Source: Myroides odoratimimus
Lineage (GTDB): Bacteria > Bacteroidota > Bacteroidia > Flavobacteriales > Flavobacteriaceae
Reading direction: 5' to 3'
DNA length: 64,000 nt
Assembly (NCBI RefSeq): GCF_030326305.1
Contig: NZ_JACAKB010000012.1
Location: 1 to 64,000 of the forward strand
Under the pieces are notes generated by a model. That model was not told the origin of the DNA. It did no database searches and saw only the letters and a program-made list of their open reading frames with translations. Position 1 is the stretch's first letter. Every line of letters begins with the position of its first letter. Below are positions 62,821-64,000 of the stretch, piece after piece. The position numbers and the translations under genes were made by a program.

Positions 62821-63855
62821 TTATTTACGCAAAGCTTTTTTAACTGCAGGAGCTATTTTAGTACCTAATAGTTCTATATTTTTCATTTGTGTTAAGTGAT
62901 CAGGTGCTCCTAAGTCACTATGCATTAACCAACGTGTTAATCCAAACATCTCTTGATGATATAAAATCTTATCTACTACTTGATCTACATCTCCTATGAA
63001 TAAAGCACCATCTCTACTTCTTCCTCCTTCATACTGCTCATAAGTGTAGGGCTGCCATCCACGTGACGCTCCTATTCTATCCATCTGCTCTTTATATACA
63101 GGGAAATAATCTTTAGCTAACGCATTTCCATCTACTCCTACTAATCCATGTGAGTGAGTAGCGATCTGCATCTTACTAATATCATGACCTGCATTAATAT
63201 ACTCTTGTTTATAATAATCGAAGAATGGTTTATATTGCTCTGGCATTCCACCAATAATAGCAAACACAAGTGGTAATCCTAATTTAGCCGCTCTTAATAC
63301 AGACTCTGGTGTTCCTCCTGCCGCAATCCATACATCCATTGGCTGTTCACTTCGTGGAAAGACCTGCTGTTCTTTTAGAGAAGCTCTGTGTTTTCCTGTC
63401 CATGTCAGTGGTCCATCTATAGCATTGATATTCAACAACAAATTAAGTTTTTCTGTAAACAACTCATTGTAGTCATTAAGATCATATCCAAATAAAGGGA
63501 ATGACTCTATAAAACTTCCACGTCCCACCGTAATCTCTGCTCTACCATTAGACATTGCATCTATAGTAGAGAATGATTGATACACGCGCACAGGATCATT
63601 AGAACTTAATACTGTTACTGCACTTGTTAATTTTATATTCTTAGTAACAGTAGCTGCTCCGGCTAATATGATATCTGGAGTAGAAACTGCGTAATCTTTG
63701 CGATGATGTTCTCCTATACCGAAAACATCCAATCCTACTTCATCCATTAATTTAACCTCCTCTATAATCTCATTTATACGTTGTGTACTTGACTGATAAC
63801 TATTGTTTTGTTTGTCGAATTTTAAATCCCCAAACATGCTAATTCCTATTTCCAT
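62821..63855 (-). CDS. LLM-class flavin-dependent oxidoreductase
   Basis: 344 residues. The luciferase-like fold is indicated by EIGISMFGDL at the start, GLDVFGIGEHHRKDYAVSTPDIILAGAATVTKNIKLTSAVTVLSSNDPVRVYQSFSTIDAMSNGRAEITVGRGSFIESFPLFG (about 38-122), and a C-terminal region LFIGDVDQVVDKILYHQEMFGL. Such FMN- or F420-like flavin enzymes (YhbW/LLM family) act on diverse small molecules; the substrate is unknown. It is convergent with the MocR gene. A near-palindrome CTTAATCTATATTAAG lies at 63909-63924, upstream of the start. Confidence 0.88.
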   Translation of the reverse strand: MEIGISMFGDLKFDKQNNSYQSSTQRINEIIEEVKLMDEVGLDVFGIGEHHRKDYAVSTPDIILAGAATVTKNIKLTSAVTVLSSNDPVRVYQSFSTIDAMSNGRAEITVGRGSFIESFPLFGYDLNDYNELFTEKLNLLLNINAIDGPLTWTGKHRASLKEQQVFPRSEQPMDVWIAAGGTPESVLRAAKLGLPLVFAIIGGMPEQYKPFFDYYKQEYINAGHDISKMQIATHSHGLVGVDGNALAKDYFPVYKEQMDRIGASRGWQPYTYEQYEGGRSRDGALFIGDVDQVVDKILYHQEMFGLTRWLMHSDLGAPDHLTQMKNIELLGTKIAPAVKKALRK

Positions 63856-64000
63856 CTTTCTCTTTTTTTATGATAGTATAAAATTACTCCTATTCTAAGA
63901 AAATATACTTAATCTATATTAAGATATATCGCGTCACATATTGTCAATAATTACTCCCTACTAGATAAAAGCTTAATATTATTCAAAGAAAATGACCAAA
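63856..64000. other. upstream region at right edge
   Basis: 145 bp upstream of the LLM gene. A near-palindrome CTTAATCTATATTAAG at 63909-63924 could be an operator. No other feature was found before the window ends. Confidence 0.35.

Overview
The window is low-GC, uniformly coding DNA from a member of the Bacteroidota, most likely the family Flavobacteriaceae (Myroides or a close relative is my best guess, not proven). The evidence is a type III glutamine synthetase, a fused LpxC-FabZ, the order lpxD-lpxC/fabZ-lpxA-efp-lpxD2-sucD, a meso-diaminopimelate dehydrogenase, OmpA proteins with WD40-like and TPR modules, and promoters of the Bacteroidota type (TTG or TTTG, 18-21 bp, TAnnTTTG). No rRNA, tRNA, CRISPR array, insertion sequence or integrase was seen.

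Region by region: 0-1.4 kb holds a broken HicB-like antitoxin and a MORN-repeat lipoprotein. 1.5-9.3 kb has rocD, an ABC-F ATPase, a methyltransferase, the DUF2157-DUF4401-GDYXXLXY membrane operon and a Bcp-type peroxiredoxin. 9.4-15.1 kb is one giant gene for a DUF4011/SF1 helicase/Vsr-like nuclease/DUF3320 protein, a probable stand-alone anti-phage protein. 15.4-20.3 kb has glnN, a collagen-tract lipoprotein, an HdeD-like protein and a lipase. 20.7-27.9 kb is the lipid A/EF-P/SucD cluster plus an HD hydrolase. 27.9-36.2 kb has hutH, yaaA, a DUF695 protein, an imelysin-like/di-haem peroxidase fusion, a PhoX-like lipoprotein and a TPR-like protein. 36.2-38.3 kb is ddh with structured, repeat-rich intergenic DNA on both sides. 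38.3-41.3 kb has a PorE-like OmpA protein and a glutamine amidotransferase.

41.4-47.7 kb is an accessory-looking run of small proteins resembling polymorphic-toxin immunity proteins (SMI1/KNR4, DUF4303-like, DUF4240, a tandem pair of LURP-like paralogues), with an MFS transporter and a secreted repeat protein translationally coupled to the SMI1 gene. 48.0-59.1 kb has kynU, an HTH regulator, a membrane hydrolase, an Lrp regulator, an M14 peptidase divergent from an XRE regulator, a spermidine-synthase-like protein, two acetyltransferases, an ornithine/alanine racemase-family enzyme, tatA and purC. 59.2-64 kb has a small OmpA protein, a very AT-rich stretch with a tiny gene, a secreted-protein pseudogene, a MocR-type regulator and an LLM flavin oxidoreductase.

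The most notable items are: six GTTTAC/GTAAAC hexamers in about 270 bp around the XRE promoter; the solitary DUF4011-helicase gene; the coupled secreted-protein/SMI1/DUF4303 operon; two related intergenic hairpin repeats (about 5.0 and 47.8 kb); and an 11-bp-periodic palindromic element at 36.5 kb.
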